64,000 nt of DNA from Acidovorax kalamii (GCF_002245625.1 NZ_NOIG01000006.1:310001-374000), one strand, 5' to 3'; counted from the first letter of the stretch, positions 25,752 through 35,291 are shown. Notes: generated by a model not told the origin, from the sequence alone. Numbers and translations: made by a program.

Positions 25752-27542
25752 TCAGGCTCCTGTGCGCAGACGGGGTTCGCTCACGCCGTTGACGCGGTTG
25801 AGCAGCATGAGAGTGAGCGGACCGGCGCGGCCATCGGGCGTGACACCCTGGGCCAGCTGAAAGCGCTGGATGCGCGCCTGGCGCGCGGCGGGGGTGGTGG
25901 CCCGAGCGCGTGCGCCCGTGCCAGCGCCACCTGCGGCGGGCGTGGCCAGTTGCTTGTCGAGCCAGGCGGCACCGGCCGTGCTCTCGGCAATGTCGCCCTT
26001 GTCGGGCATGCCGATCGGGGCGCGCCACAGGGTGGCAATGTCGCCGCGCCACACCTGGGCCAGCTCGGCCACGGGCACCTGCAGCGTGCGACCTGCGCCT
26101 TCGAGCGTGGCGGTGTCGCCGTCCAGGCCGCGCAGCACGGCGGACACGGCGCTGTCGCCATCGTCCGAGGGGAACAGCGTGAGCAGCACCGGCCGGTCGA
26201 TCTGGCGCACCAGGTTCAGGCCCGCCCGGCGGTTGCGGTAGCAGCGCAGCCCCTCGCGCGGCAGCGTGGCACAGGCATCGGCCCCCTCAGGCACGCTGGC
26301 CCCCCAGCGGGTGGCCAGCGCCTGCCAGGCCGGGCCATCGCTGGCGGGCAGTGCTGCCAGAAACTGCTGCAGTTCAGACAAGGGCGCGCCCACCACCGGT
26401 GCCGTAGACGGGGTGGATGCGGCTGCTGTTGCCGTTGTTGCCGTTGTTGCCGCTGCAGCAGCACCCGCTGTCGAAGCCGCACTGGCGGCTGCGGCCGGGG
26501 GCTGTGCACGCCCCCCCGCCACCACCGCCGCGCTGGCAGGCAATGCGGGCGCCGTGGCTGCCACCGGCGCACCCGCACCGCGCGGGGCCGGCGTGGGCCA
26601 GGCGCCCAGCGCCCAGCCGCCCGCGGCCACCAGCGCGGCCCCCGCCACGGCGCCCAGGCCTGCCACCGCCCAGCGGGGCAGCAGGGGCTGGCCCTGGCGC
26701 GCGGCGGCGGCTGACGCCGGGGCATCGAACACTTCACGCGCAGCGCGGTTCACCGTGGAGGCATTCACCTCGCGCACCCCGGCGGCATAGGCGCCCAGCA
26801 GGGCCCGGTCACACAGCAGGTTGATGCGCCGGGGCACGCCGCGCGACAGGGCATGCACGCGCGCCATGGCGCGCTGGCTGAAGGGCATGGGGCCCTGCAG
26901 GCCCGCCACGGCCAGACGGTGGGCGATGTACTGCTGGGTCTCGCGCGGGCTCAGCGCATCGAGGTGGAAACGCGCAATCACGCGCTGCGCGAGCTGTTCC
27001 AGCGCGGGGCTGGCCACCATGGTGCGCAGCTCGGGCTGGCCGATCAGGATGATCTGCAGCAGCTTGCGCTCGCTGGTCTCCAGGTTGGTGAGCAAGCGCA
27101 GCTGCTCCAGCACATTGGCCGAGAGGTTCTGCGCCTCGTCGATGATGAGCACGGTGTTGCGCCCCGCCGCGTGCGCGGCCAGCAGCGAGGCGTTGAGCGG
27201 GTCGATGTAGTCCTTCACCGTCTCCACACCACCCGGCACCATGGGCTTGTGCGGCACGCCGAACTCGTCGCAGATGGAGCGCAGCAGCTCCCGCACCGTG
27301 AGCTTGGGGTTGAAGATGTAGGCCACGTTGCAGTGCGCCGGAATCTGCTCCAGAAAACAGCGGCACACCGTGGTCTTGCCCGCCCCTACCTCGCCGGTGA
27401 GCAGCACAAACCCGCCGCCTGCATCCAGCCCATACAGCAGGTGGGCCAGGGCCTCGCGGTGGCGCTCGCTCATGAACAGGTAGCGCGGGTCCGGGGCGAT
27501 GGAAAACGGGGGATGCTGGAGACCGAAAAACGGGGCGTACAT
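25752..27542 (-). CDS. gspA: ExeA/GspA-like AAA ATPase
   Basis: A 596-residue protein beginning MYAPFFGLQHPPFSIAPDPR, the ExeA/GspA start. Walker A is LLTGEVGAGKTTVC, Walker B NTVLIIDEAQNLS, sensor region IILIGQPELR, and the lid has the GVPRRINLLCDRALLGAY stretch. A membrane segment (WAVAGLGAVAGAALVAAGGWAL) and Ala-rich linker lead to a C-terminal peptidoglycan-binding-like unit (FQLAQGVTPDGRAGPLTLMLLNRV). It probably uses ATP to remodel peptidoglycan for secretin assembly. It forms a two-gene operon with gspB. Confidence 0.88.
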   Translation of the reverse strand: MYAPFFGLQHPPFSIAPDPRYLFMSERHREALAHLLYGLDAGGGFVLLTGEVGAGKTTVCRCFLEQIPAHCNVAYIFNPKLTVRELLRSICDEFGVPHKPMVPGGVETVKDYIDPLNASLLAAHAAGRNTVLIIDEAQNLSANVLEQLRLLTNLETSERKLLQIILIGQPELRTMVASPALEQLAQRVIARFHLDALSPRETQQYIAHRLAVAGLQGPMPFSQRAMARVHALSRGVPRRINLLCDRALLGAYAAGVREVNASTVNRAAREVFDAPASAAAARQGQPLLPRWAVAGLGAVAGAALVAAGGWALGAWPTPAPRGAGAPVAATAPALPASAAVVAGGRAQPPAAAASAASTAGAAAAATTATTATAAASTPSTAPVVGAPLSELQQFLAALPASDGPAWQALATRWGASVPEGADACATLPREGLRCYRNRRAGLNLVRQIDRPVLLTLFPSDDGDSAVSAVLRGLDGDTATLEGAGRTLQVPVAELAQVWRGDIATLWRAPIGMPDKGDIAESTAGAAWLDKQLATPAAGGAGTGARARATTPAARQARIQRFQLAQGVTPDGRAGPLTLMLLNRVNGVSEPRLRTGA

Positions 27543-27603
27543 GGCTTGGAGGATACCGCCCACCCGCAGGCAGGGTTTTACCCACCCGGGAGTTACCCCT
27601 AAA

Positions 27604-27621
27604 TTGTCGTCGGCAAGACAA
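27604..27621. promoter_or_regulatory. Operator TTGTC-N8-GACAA (site 2)
   Basis: TTGTCGTCGGCAAGACAA lies about 100 bases before the CoA-ligase start and about 60 bases before gspA. It is 16/18 identical to site 1 in the crp-like divergent region, pointing to shared control. Confidence 0.55.
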
Positions 27622-27723
27622 GATGGCGTCAAAGTGGGTCCTAGCATTCCCCCATCGCGCAATCACAAGCCTGCGCCCCCGGCTGTCACCGGGCTGACAC
27701 CTTCTCACTTTCAGGAAGCTGCA

Positions 27724-29670
27724 ATGTTGACCACGTTCCCGCAACTGCTGCTCAAGCATGCCACCGAGCGCCCCACGGCCCCGGCCCTGCGCGAAAAAGA
27801 ATATGGCATCTGGCAAACCCACAGCTGGGCCGACCTGGTGCGCCTGGTGGAACAGGTGGCCGCCGGCCTGCACCTCGCGGGCCTGAAGCGCCACGAGCAC
27901 ATGGTGGTGATCGGCGCCAACCGCCCCCGCCTATACGCCACCATGCTGGCGGCACAGTCGCTGGGCGCCATCCCCGTACCGCTGTACCAGGACGCAGTGG
28001 CGGCCGAGTGCATCTTCCCGCTCAACAACGCCGAGGTGCGCTTTTGCCTGGTGGAAGACCAGGAGCAGGTGGACAAGCTGCTCGAAATCCGCGAGCAGTG
28101 CCCGCAGATCTCCAACATCTACTTTGACGATCCGCGCGGCCTGCGCAATTACCAGGAGCAGGGCCTGGCATCGCTCGATTCGCTGATCGAAGCCGGTGCC
28201 GCCCATGTCGCCAAGCACCCCCAGTGGTTCCGCGCCGAGGTGGCCAAGGCCAGCCCGGACGACGTGGCCGCGATGTTCTTCACCTCAGGCACCACGGGCA
28301 ACCCCAAGGGCGTGGTGCACACCCACAGCACCCTGCTGGACCGCGCGAGCGCAGGGGCCGAGTTCGACAAGCTCACCAGCAGCGAAGAGGTGCTGGCCTA
28401 CCTGCCTCCGGCCTGGATCGGCCAGAACATCTTCAGCTACGCCCAGTGGCTGGCCTGCGGCTACGTGGTCAACTGCCCCGAGTCGGCCAGCACCGTGACG
28501 ATCGACCTCAAGGAGGTCGGCCCCACGTACTACTTTGCGCCGCCCCGCATTTTTGAAGGCCTGCTCACCAGCGTGATGATCCGCATGGAAGACGCAGGCG
28601 CCCTCAAGCGCAAGATGTTCCACGCCTGCATGGCCGTGGCCAAGCGCGTGGGCCCGGCACTGATGGACGGCGAAACCGTGGGCACCCTGGACCGCATCAA
28701 GTACGCGCTGGGCAACCTGCTGGTGTACGGCCCGCTGCGCAACAACCTGGGTTTCAGCCGCGTGCGCGTGGCCTACACGGCGGGCGAAGCGATCGGGCCC
28801 GACCTGTTCACCTTCTACCGCTCCATCGGCATCAACCTCAAGCAGCTCTACGGTTCCACCGAGACCGCCGTGTTCGTCTGCCTGCAGCCTGACAACCAGG
28901 CGCGCGCCGACACGGTGGGCGTGCCCATCCGGGGCGTGCAGATCAAGGTGGCCGACAACGGCGAGATCCTGGTCAAGTCGGCCGGGCTGCTCAAGGAGTA
29001 CTACAAGAACCCCAAGGCCACGGCCGAGGTGCTCACGGCCGATGGCTGGTACCACACCAGCGATGCGGGCTTCCTCGACGCCCATGGACACCTCAAGATC
29101 ATCGACCGCGTCAAGGACGTGGGCCGCATCAAGGGCGGCGCCAACGACGGCGCGATGTTTGCGCCCAAGTATGTGGAGAACAAGCTCAAGTTCTTCCCGC
29201 ACATCAAGGAAGTGGTCGCACTGGGTGACGGCCGCGAGAAGGTGTGCGTGATGGTCAACATCGACTTCGACGCCGTGGGCAACTGGGCCGAGCGCCGCAA
29301 CCTGCCCTACGCGGGCTACACCGACCTGGCGCAGAAGCCCGAGGTGTACGAGCTGGTGCGTGAGTGCATCGAAAAGGTGAACGCCGACCTGGCGACTGAC
29401 GCCCTGCTGGCGGGCAGCCAGGTGAGCCGTTTCCTGGTGCTGCACAAGGAGCTGGACGCCGACGACGGCGAGCTGACCCGCACCAACAAGGTCCGCCGGG
29501 GCTTCATTGCCGAGAAATACGCGGTGCTGGTGGACGCGCTCTACGCGGGCCGCACCGAGCAATACATCGAAACCCAGGTCAAGTTCGAAGACGGCCGCAC
29601 GGGCAGCGTGAGCGCCACCCTGAAGCTGTCGGACACCAAAACGTATCCCAGCATGCGGAGGGCCGCATGA
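27724..29670 (+). CDS. AMP-dependent acyl-CoA synthetase (FadD/long-chain type)
   Basis: A 648-residue adenylate-forming ligase. The P-loop motif FFTSGTTGNPKGVVHTH is near residue 187, followed by YGSTETAVFVCLQ (A5-like), GWYHTSDAGFLDAHGHLKIIDRVKD (A7/A8) and a C-terminal lid with a less typical end. Size and N-terminus (FPQLLLKHATERPTAPALREK...) resemble the long-chain/AMP-binding proteins found at the head of liv-type ABC clusters in betaproteobacteria. It would activate a carboxylic acid to its CoA thioester; the acid is unknown. AGGAAG lies 5 bases before the ATG. First gene of the CoA-ligase/liv cluster. Confidence 0.88.
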   Translation: MLTTFPQLLLKHATERPTAPALREKEYGIWQTHSWADLVRLVEQVAAGLHLAGLKRHEHMVVIGANRPRLYATMLAAQSLGAIPVPLYQDAVAAECIFPLNNAEVRFCLVEDQEQVDKLLEIREQCPQISNIYFDDPRGLRNYQEQGLASLDSLIEAGAAHVAKHPQWFRAEVAKASPDDVAAMFFTSGTTGNPKGVVHTHSTLLDRASAGAEFDKLTSSEEVLAYLPPAWIGQNIFSYAQWLACGYVVNCPESASTVTIDLKEVGPTYYFAPPRIFEGLLTSVMIRMEDAGALKRKMFHACMAVAKRVGPALMDGETVGTLDRIKYALGNLLVYGPLRNNLGFSRVRVAYTAGEAIGPDLFTFYRSIGINLKQLYGSTETAVFVCLQPDNQARADTVGVPIRGVQIKVADNGEILVKSAGLLKEYYKNPKATAEVLTADGWYHTSDAGFLDAHGHLKIIDRVKDVGRIKGGANDGAMFAPKYVENKLKFFPHIKEVVALGDGREKVCVMVNIDFDAVGNWAERRNLPYAGYTDLAQKPEVYELVRECIEKVNADLATDALLAGSQVSRFLVLHKELDADDGELTRTNKVRRGFIAEKYAVLVDALYAGRTEQYIETQVKFEDGRTGSVSATLKLSDTKTYPSMRRAA

Positions 29671-29749
29671 TGGGATCGTTTCAGAGGAGGCTCACTTGCG
29701 CAGCAAGTTACGCCGGAACTAAGACCTACGCACCCGTGAAGGCTGCTGC

Positions 29750-30574
29750 ATGAAGCCCGCGCTCTACCCGCTGGAGAAGCCCCCCACCATGACCACCAAG
29801 AAGATCGGCGACGTCATCCTCGACGTCAAGAACATCAGCCTCCGGTTTGGCGGGGTGAAGGCACTCACCGACATCTCGTTCAACGTGAAGGAGCACGAGA
29901 TCCGCGCCATCATCGGCCCCAACGGCGCGGGCAAAAGCTCCATGCTCAACTGCATCAACGGCGTGTACACACCGCAGGACGGCTCTATCACCTTCCGGGG
30001 CAAGACGTTCTCGCACATGAACTCGCGCCAGGTGGCCGAGATGGGCGTGGCGCGCACCTTCCAGAACCTGGCGCTGTTCAAGGGCATGAGCGTGATCGAC
30101 AACATCATGACCGGCCGCAACCTCAAGATCAAAAGCAACCTGTTCCTGCAGGCGCTGCGCCTGGGCCCCGCCGAGCGCGAGGAGATGGCCCACCGCGAGA
30201 AGGTCGAGCACATCATCGACTTCCTGGAGATCCAGGCCCACCGCAAGACCCCCGTGGGCCAGCTGCCCTATGGCCTGCAAAAGCGCGTGGACCTGGGCCG
30301 GGCTCTCGCCATGGAGCCGCAGGTGCTGCTGCTCGATGAACCCATGGCCGGCATGAACGTGGAAGAGAAGCAGGACATGTGCCGCTTCATCCTGGACGTG
30401 AACGACGAGTTCGGCACCACCATCGTGCTCATCGAGCACGACATGGGCGTGGTGATGGACATCAGCGACCGCGTGGTGGTGCTGGACTACGGCAAGAAGA
30501 TCGGCGACGGCACGCCCGACGAGGTGCGCAACAACCAGGACGTGATCAGCGCCTATCTGGGCACATCGCACTGA
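29750..30574 (+). CDS. livG: LivG-like branched-chain-type ABC ATPase
   Basis: A 274-residue ATPase: Walker A GPNGAGKSSM, Q-loop TFQNLALFKGM, an atypical signature region LPYGLQKRVDLGRAL (LivG type), Walker B VLLLDEPMAGMN and H-loop IVLIEHDMGVVM. It would power import through LivH/LivM. A downstream ATG at 29789 (MTTKKIGDVILDV) is an alternative start that removes 13 atypical residues. It is the second gene of the cluster; gap to the ligase is 79 bases. Confidence 0.9.
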   Translation: MKPALYPLEKPPTMTTKKIGDVILDVKNISLRFGGVKALTDISFNVKEHEIRAIIGPNGAGKSSMLNCINGVYTPQDGSITFRGKTFSHMNSRQVAEMGVARTFQNLALFKGMSVIDNIMTGRNLKIKSNLFLQALRLGPAEREEMAHREKVEHIIDFLEIQAHRKTPVGQLPYGLQKRVDLGRALAMEPQVLLLDEPMAGMNVEEKQDMCRFILDVNDEFGTTIVLIEHDMGVVMDISDRVVVLDYGKKIGDGTPDEVRNNQDVISAYLGTSH

Positions 30575-30602
30575 AGCCCCCGAAAGCGCAGGAGACAACA
30601 AC

Positions 30603-31532
30603 ATGGGATTTTTTCTTGAAACACTGCTGGGCGGCCTCATGGCCGGCATGCTGTATTCGCTGGTGGCGCTGGGCTTTGTGCTGATCTACAAGGCCTCGGG
30701 CGTGTTCAACTTTGCGCAGGGCGCGATGGTGCTGTTTGCGGCGCTGGCCATGGCCCGCTTTGCCGAATGGGTGCCCAAGTGGACCGGCCTGGACAACCAG
30801 ATCGCCGCCAACCTGATCGCCTTTGTGCTCGCAGGCGCGGTGATGTTTGTGGTGGCCTGGGTGATCGAACGCCTGGTGCTGCGCCACCTGGTCAACCAGG
30901 AAGGCGCCACGCTGCTCATGGCCACGCTGGGCATTGCCTACTTCATGGAGGGCCTGGGCCAGACGATTTTTGGTGGCGACATCTACAAGATCGACATCGG
31001 CATGCCCAAGGACCCGATGTTTGCGCTGGAAAGCCTGTTCCAGGGCGGGATCCTGATCAACAAGGAAGACGTGATTGCCGCCGCCATTGCCGCCGCGCTG
31101 GTGGTGGCCCTGTCGCTGTTCTTCCAGAAGACCTCCACCGGCCGTGCGCTGCGCGCCGTGGCCGACGACCACCAGGCCGCCCAGTCCATCGGCATCCCGC
31201 TCAACCGCATCTGGGTGATCGTGTGGTGTGTGGCCGGCGTGGTGGCCCTGGTGGCCGGGATGATCTGGGGCAGCAAGCTGGGCGTGCAGTTCTCGCTGGC
31301 CACGGTGGCGCTGCGTGCGCTGCCAGTGGTGATCCTGGGCGGCCTCACCTCGGTGCCGGGCGCCATCATCGGCGGGCTGATCATCGGCGTTGGCGAGAAG
31401 CTGTCGGAGGTGTACCTGGGCCCCTATGTGGGCGGGGGCATCGAGATCTGGTTTGCGTATGCACTGGCGCTGGTGTTTCTTCTCTTCAGGCCGCAAGGCT
31501 TGTTTGGGGAGAAGATCATTGACCGCGTGTAA
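30603..31532 (+). CDS. livH: LivH-like branched-chain-type ABC permease
   Basis: A 309-residue membrane protein with about eight hydrophobic segments and the LivH pattern: LLGGLMAGMLYSLVALGFVLIYKASGVFNFAQGAM at the N-terminus (short motifs LIYKASGVFNFAQG), GRALRAVADDHQAAQSIGIP cytoplasmic loop and VILGGLTSVPGAIIGGLIIG near the end. GGAG precedes the ATG. Inner-membrane half of the transporter with LivM. Confidence 0.93.
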   Translation: MGFFLETLLGGLMAGMLYSLVALGFVLIYKASGVFNFAQGAMVLFAALAMARFAEWVPKWTGLDNQIAANLIAFVLAGAVMFVVAWVIERLVLRHLVNQEGATLLMATLGIAYFMEGLGQTIFGGDIYKIDIGMPKDPMFALESLFQGGILINKEDVIAAAIAAALVVALSLFFQKTSTGRALRAVADDHQAAQSIGIPLNRIWVIVWCVAGVVALVAGMIWGSKLGVQFSLATVALRALPVVILGGLTSVPGAIIGGLIIGVGEKLSEVYLGPYVGGGIEIWFAYALALVFLLFRPQGLFGEKIIDRV

Positions 31533-31561
31533 CTCATAACAAGAACAACAGGAGACCTTCC

Positions 31562-32638
31562 ATGCTCTACCGCGAAAACGGCCAGTTCAAGACCAGCTAC
31601 CGCGCCGACCAGCAGATCTTCCCGATTGCCCAGGACCGCATCGCCATCGCCCTGCTGCTGGCCGTCGCCTTTGTGGCGGTGCCCATGCTCGCCAGCGACT
31701 ACTTCTTCCGCGCCATCCTGATCCCGTTCGTGATCATGTCGCTGGCGGCCCTGGGGGTGAACATCCTCGTGGGCTATTGCGGCCAGATCTCGCTGGGCTC
31801 GGGCGCCTTCATGGCCGTGGGGGCCTATGGCGCCTACAACTTCTTTGTGCGGCTGCCCGGCCTGCCGCTGATTCCCGCACTCATCCTGGGCGGACTGTGC
31901 GCCACGTTCTTCGGCATCCTGTTCGGGCTGCCCAGCCTGCGGGTGAAGGGGCTGTACCTGGCGGTGGCCACGCTGGCCGCACAGTTCTTCAGCGACTGGA
32001 TGTTCCTGCGCATCCGCTGGTTCACGCTCGACACGCCCTCGGGCTCGGTGTCGGTGTCCAACCTGCAGGTCTTCGGCCTGCCAATCGAAAGCGCCACCTC
32101 CAAGTACCTGTTTTGCCTGGCGATCCTGGTGGTCATGGCACTGATGGCCAAGAACCTGGTGCGCGGCGCGATTGGCCGTGAGTGGATGGCTATCCGCGAC
32201 ATGGACGTGGCCGCCTCGGTGATCGGCATCCGCCCCATGTACGCCAAGCTCAGCGCATTTGCCGTCAGCTCCTTCATCATCGGCGTGGCCGGTGGCCTGT
32301 GGGCCTTTGTGTACCTGGGCGCCTGGGAACCCGGCGCGTTCTCGGTGGACATGTCGTTCCGCCTGCTGTTCATGGTGATCATCGGCGGCATGGGCTCCAT
32401 CATGGGCAGCTTCTTCGGCGCGGCCTTCATCGTGGTGCTGCCCATTGCGCTGAACCAGTTCCTGCCGCTGTTCCTGGGGCTGTTCGGCATCAGCATCTCC
32501 ACCGCCGGTGTGTCGCACGCCGAGCTGATGATCTTTGGCGGCCTGATCGTGTGGTTCCTGATCGTGGAACCCCATGGCCTGGCCAAGCTGTGGTCGATGG
32601 GCAAGCAGAAGCTGCGCCTGTGGCCCTTCCCGCATTGA
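31562..32638 (+). CDS. livM: LivM-like branched-chain-type ABC permease
   Basis: A 358-residue permease with family stretches VNILVGYCGQISLGSGAFMAVGAYGAY, REWMAIRDMDVAASVIGI and VIIGGMGSIMGSFFGAAFI (quoted in part: GYCGQISLGSGAFMAVGAY). A hydrophilic N-terminal arm precedes the first helix. AGGAGA precedes the ATG. It follows livH by 29 bases and is co-transcribed with it in all likelihood. Confidence 0.93.
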   Translation: MLYRENGQFKTSYRADQQIFPIAQDRIAIALLLAVAFVAVPMLASDYFFRAILIPFVIMSLAALGVNILVGYCGQISLGSGAFMAVGAYGAYNFFVRLPGLPLIPALILGGLCATFFGILFGLPSLRVKGLYLAVATLAAQFFSDWMFLRIRWFTLDTPSGSVSVSNLQVFGLPIESATSKYLFCLAILVVMALMAKNLVRGAIGREWMAIRDMDVAASVIGIRPMYAKLSAFAVSSFIIGVAGGLWAFVYLGAWEPGAFSVDMSFRLLFMVIIGGMGSIMGSFFGAAFIVVLPIALNQFLPLFLGLFGISISTAGVSHAELMIFGGLIVWFLIVEPHGLAKLWSMGKQKLRLWPFPH

Positions 32639-32773
32639 GCGGCTGCCCCGACTTTTCCGCATCCACCAAGAGGCTTGCTCGATAACACCGATGCGTTCTG
32701 CAGCGATTGTTGTTTGACTGAAGGCCCATGTGATTTCGCAGTGCTTCAACCACTTTATTGACAGGAGACAACC

Positions 32774-34099
32774 ATGAAGCTTCGTACCCTGGTTCTGGCC
32801 GTGGCCGCTGTGGCCGCCGGTGCATCGGTCGTATCGACCAGCGCCTTCGCGCAGGCCAAAGAACAGTTCATCCCGGTGCTGTCGTACCGCACGGGCCCCT
32901 ACGGCCCGAACGGCGCGCCCTGGGCCAATGGCTACGTGGACTACCTCAAGCTGGTGAATGCCCGGGGCGGCATCAATGGCGTGAAGCTCGCGTTTGAAGA
33001 ATGTGAAACCGGCTACGACACGGCCCGCAGCGTGGAGTGCTACGAACGCCTCAAGGGCAAGGGCGCGTCGTTCGTGCAGCCCCTGTCCACGGGCGCCACG
33101 TTTGCCATCACCGAGAAGGCCCCTGCCGACAAGATCCCGGTGGTGACCATCGGCTATGGCCGCTCCGAAAGTGCGGACGGCAGCGTGTTCAAGTGGAACT
33201 TCCCGATCGCGGGCACCTACTGGGTGGCGGCCGATGCCATCCTGCAGGCCATTGGCAAGAAAGAAGGCGGCCTGGACAAGCTCAAGGGCAAGAAGATCGC
33301 CCTGGTCTACCACGACAGCCCCTATGGCAAAGAGCCCATCCCGCTGATGCAGGAGCGCGCCAAGATGCACGGCTTTGACCTGCAGCTGCTGCCCGTGACG
33401 GCGCCCGGCGTGGAGCAAAAGGCCACCTGGCTGCAGATCCGCCAGGCACGCCCCGACTACGTGGCACTGTGGGGCTGGGGCGTGATGAACTCCACCGCCA
33501 TCAAGGAAGCCCAGGCCACTGGCTACCCGCGCGAGAAGATGTACGGTGTGTGGTGGGCCGGTGCCGAGCCCGACGTGAAGGACGTGGCCGACGGCGCCAA
33601 GGGCTACAACGCCGTGACCATGCAACACGGCGCCGAGCCCCAGTCCAAGCTGGTCAAGGACGTGCTGGCCCAGCTGCACGACAAGGGCCAGGGCACAGGC
33701 CCCAAGGACGAAGTGGGCCAGGTGCTGTACATGCGCGGCGCCATGAGCGCGATGCTGGGCGTGGAAGGCATCCGCGCTGCGCAAGAGCGTTTTGGCAAGG
33801 GCAAGGTCATGAGCGGCGAACAGGTGCGTTGGGGCCTGGAAAACCTGAACCTGACCCAGCCCAAGCTGGATGCGCTGGGCTTTGCGGGTGTGATGCGCCC
33901 CATCAGCACGTCGTGCACCGACCACATGGGCGCCGCCTGGGCCCGCATCCACACCTGGGATGGCAAGGCCTGGAAGTTCACATCCGACTGGCTGCAGGCT
34001 GACGAACAGATCATCAAGCCGCTGGTGAAGGCAACGGCAGCGAAGTACGCAGCCGAGAAGAAGCTGACGCCGCGTACGCCGGAAGACTGCCAGTCTTGA
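32774..34099 (+). CDS. ABC transporter substrate-binding protein of the CoA-ligase/liv cluster
   Basis: A 441-residue periplasmic type-1 binding protein with signal peptide (RTLVLAVAAVAAGASVVSTSAFAQ). Landmarks are FIPVLSYRTGPYGPNGAPWANGY, LVNARGGINGVKLAFEECETGYD (two short blocks), a Cys pair in the early part and IALVYHDSPYGKEPIPLMQE. It is longer than LivJ/LivK and belongs to the group often found with aromatic or fatty acyl CoA-ligase clusters; the ligand cannot be read. AGGAG precedes the ATG. The 135-base gap upstream holds no other feature I can support. Confidence 0.9.
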   Translation: MKLRTLVLAVAAVAAGASVVSTSAFAQAKEQFIPVLSYRTGPYGPNGAPWANGYVDYLKLVNARGGINGVKLAFEECETGYDTARSVECYERLKGKGASFVQPLSTGATFAITEKAPADKIPVVTIGYGRSESADGSVFKWNFPIAGTYWVAADAILQAIGKKEGGLDKLKGKKIALVYHDSPYGKEPIPLMQERAKMHGFDLQLLPVTAPGVEQKATWLQIRQARPDYVALWGWGVMNSTAIKEAQATGYPREKMYGVWWAGAEPDVKDVADGAKGYNAVTMQHGAEPQSKLVKDVLAQLHDKGQGTGPKDEVGQVLYMRGAMSAMLGVEGIRAAQERFGKGKVMSGEQVRWGLENLNLTQPKLDALGFAGVMRPISTSCTDHMGAAWARIHTWDGKAWKFTSDWLQADEQIIKPLVKATAAKYAAEKKLTPRTPEDCQS

Positions 34100-34109
34100 T
34101 TCGGTACAT

Positions 34110-34239
34110 CCCCCTGAGGCGCTGACGCGCCTTCCCCCTTCTCTCGAATCGCTGCGCGATTCGGGAAGGGGGACGCCACCGGTGCGGCGGGGCGGCCCTT
34201 GCACGGTGGCCCTGGCATTGGGCGGCGACCGTATCAACG
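34110..34239 (+). repeat. GC-rich palindromic intergenic element, copy 1 (with nested hairpin)
   Basis: Begins CCCCTGAGGCGCTGACGCGCC, TTCCCCC, then GGGGGACGCCACC...GCGGCGGGGCGGCCC and a GGTGG..CTGGCATTGG tail. Between the CCCCC and GGGGG arms sits an extra hairpin (TCGAATCGC-TGC-GCGATTCGG) absent from copies 2 and 3. It starts 10 bases after the SBP stop and is oriented with the gene. Confidence 0.7.
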
Positions 34240-34338
34240 GCCGGTGACGAAGCGGTTGCTCCATTTTTGTGAGCAGCCGCCAATCCAAAGAGTTGCCCCT
34301 GCAGCAACTTTTTGGATTGGCACAGCGAAGGCAACACC

Positions 34339-35148
34339 ATGGACTCTAAAAACATTGTTCTCAACGTCAACGGCATCGAGGTCATCTACAACCACGTGAT
34401 CCTGGTGCTCAAGGGTGTGTCCCTGCAGGTGCCGGAAGGCTCCATCGTGGCCATCCTGGGGGGCAACGGCGCGGGCAAGACGACCACGCTGCGCGCCATC
34501 TCGAACCTGCTGCAGGGCGAGCGGGGCGCGGTCACCAAGGGCAGCATCGAGCTGCGCGGCGAGCGCATCGAGAATTTGTCGCCCGCCGACCTGGTGCAGC
34601 GCGGCGTGGTGCAGGTGATGGAGGGGCGGCACTGCTTTGCCCACCTGACCATTGAAGAGAACCTGATGACGGGCAGCTACACCCGCACCAGCAAGGCCGA
34701 GATCGCGGCGAACCTGGAGAAGGTCTACAACTACTTCCCGCGCCTCAAGACGCGCCGCACCTCGCAGGCGGCCTACACCTCGGGCGGCGAGCAGCAGATG
34801 TGCGCCATTGGCCGCGCACTGATGGCCAACCCCAGCATGGTGCTGCTGGACGAACCCTCCATGGGTCTGGCGCCGCAGATCGTGGAAGAGGTGTTCAACA
34901 TCGTGCAGGACCTGAACAAGAAGGAAAAAGTGACCTTCCTGCTGGCCGAGCAGAACACCAACATGGCGCTGAAGTACTCCGACTACGGCTACATCATGGA
35001 GAGCGGCCGCGTGGTGATGGACGGCGCCGCGAGCGACCTGGCCAACAACGAGGACGTGAAGGAGTTCTACCTGGGCGTGGGCGGCGGCGAGCGCAAGAGC
35101 TTCAAGGATGTGAAGAGCTACAAGCGGCGCAAGCGCTGGCTTGCTTAA
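34339..35148 (+). CDS. livF: LivF-like branched-chain-type ABC ATPase
   Basis: A 269-residue ATPase with Walker A LGGNGAGKTTTLRAI, Q-loop VVQVMEGRHCF, signature YTSGGEQQMCAIGRAL, Walker B MVLLDEPSMGLAP and H-loop TFLLAEQNTNMAL. The LivF-specific ending and GRVVMDGAASDLANNEDVKEFYLG are present. It is about 30 residues longer than E. coli LivF. The ATG chosen follows GAAGGCAACACC; an upstream TTG exists. It completes the livGHM-SBP-F set. Position after the SBP rather than next to livG is common in this cluster type. Confidence 0.92.
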   Translation: MDSKNIVLNVNGIEVIYNHVILVLKGVSLQVPEGSIVAILGGNGAGKTTTLRAISNLLQGERGAVTKGSIELRGERIENLSPADLVQRGVVQVMEGRHCFAHLTIEENLMTGSYTRTSKAEIAANLEKVYNYFPRLKTRRTSQAAYTSGGEQQMCAIGRALMANPSMVLLDEPSMGLAPQIVEEVFNIVQDLNKKEKVTFLLAEQNTNMALKYSDYGYIMESGRVVMDGAASDLANNEDVKEFYLGVGGGERKSFKDVKSYKRRKRWLA

Positions 35149-35247
35149 GGTGCCCCCTGAGGCGCTGGCGCGCCTTCCCCCTCAGGGGGACGCCACCAGC
35201 GCGGCGGGGCGGCCCTAGCGCGGTGGCGCTGGCATCGGCCGCGCCAG
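35149..35247 (+). repeat. GC-rich palindromic intergenic element, copy 2
   Basis: CCCCCTGAGGCGCTGGCGCG, CCTTCCCCCTCAGGGGGACG, CCACCAGCGCGGCGGGGCGG, then a GCGGTGGCGCTGGCATCGG tail, directly after the livF stop. The CCCCCT-CAGGGGG and GGCGCTGGCGCGCC arms can form hairpins. Same orientation as the other copies relative to the upstream gene. Confidence 0.75.
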
Positions 35248-35291
35248 TTTTCAAGGCAGCGTCTTTTCGAACCCAGTTTCAACTACTCCTG

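Noticed and set aside
31424-34288. 954-codon open frame on the minus strand opposite livM and the SBP
   Set aside because: Composition is His/Gln/Gly-rich, typical of the antisense of high-GC coding DNA; the plus strand carries clear liv genes.
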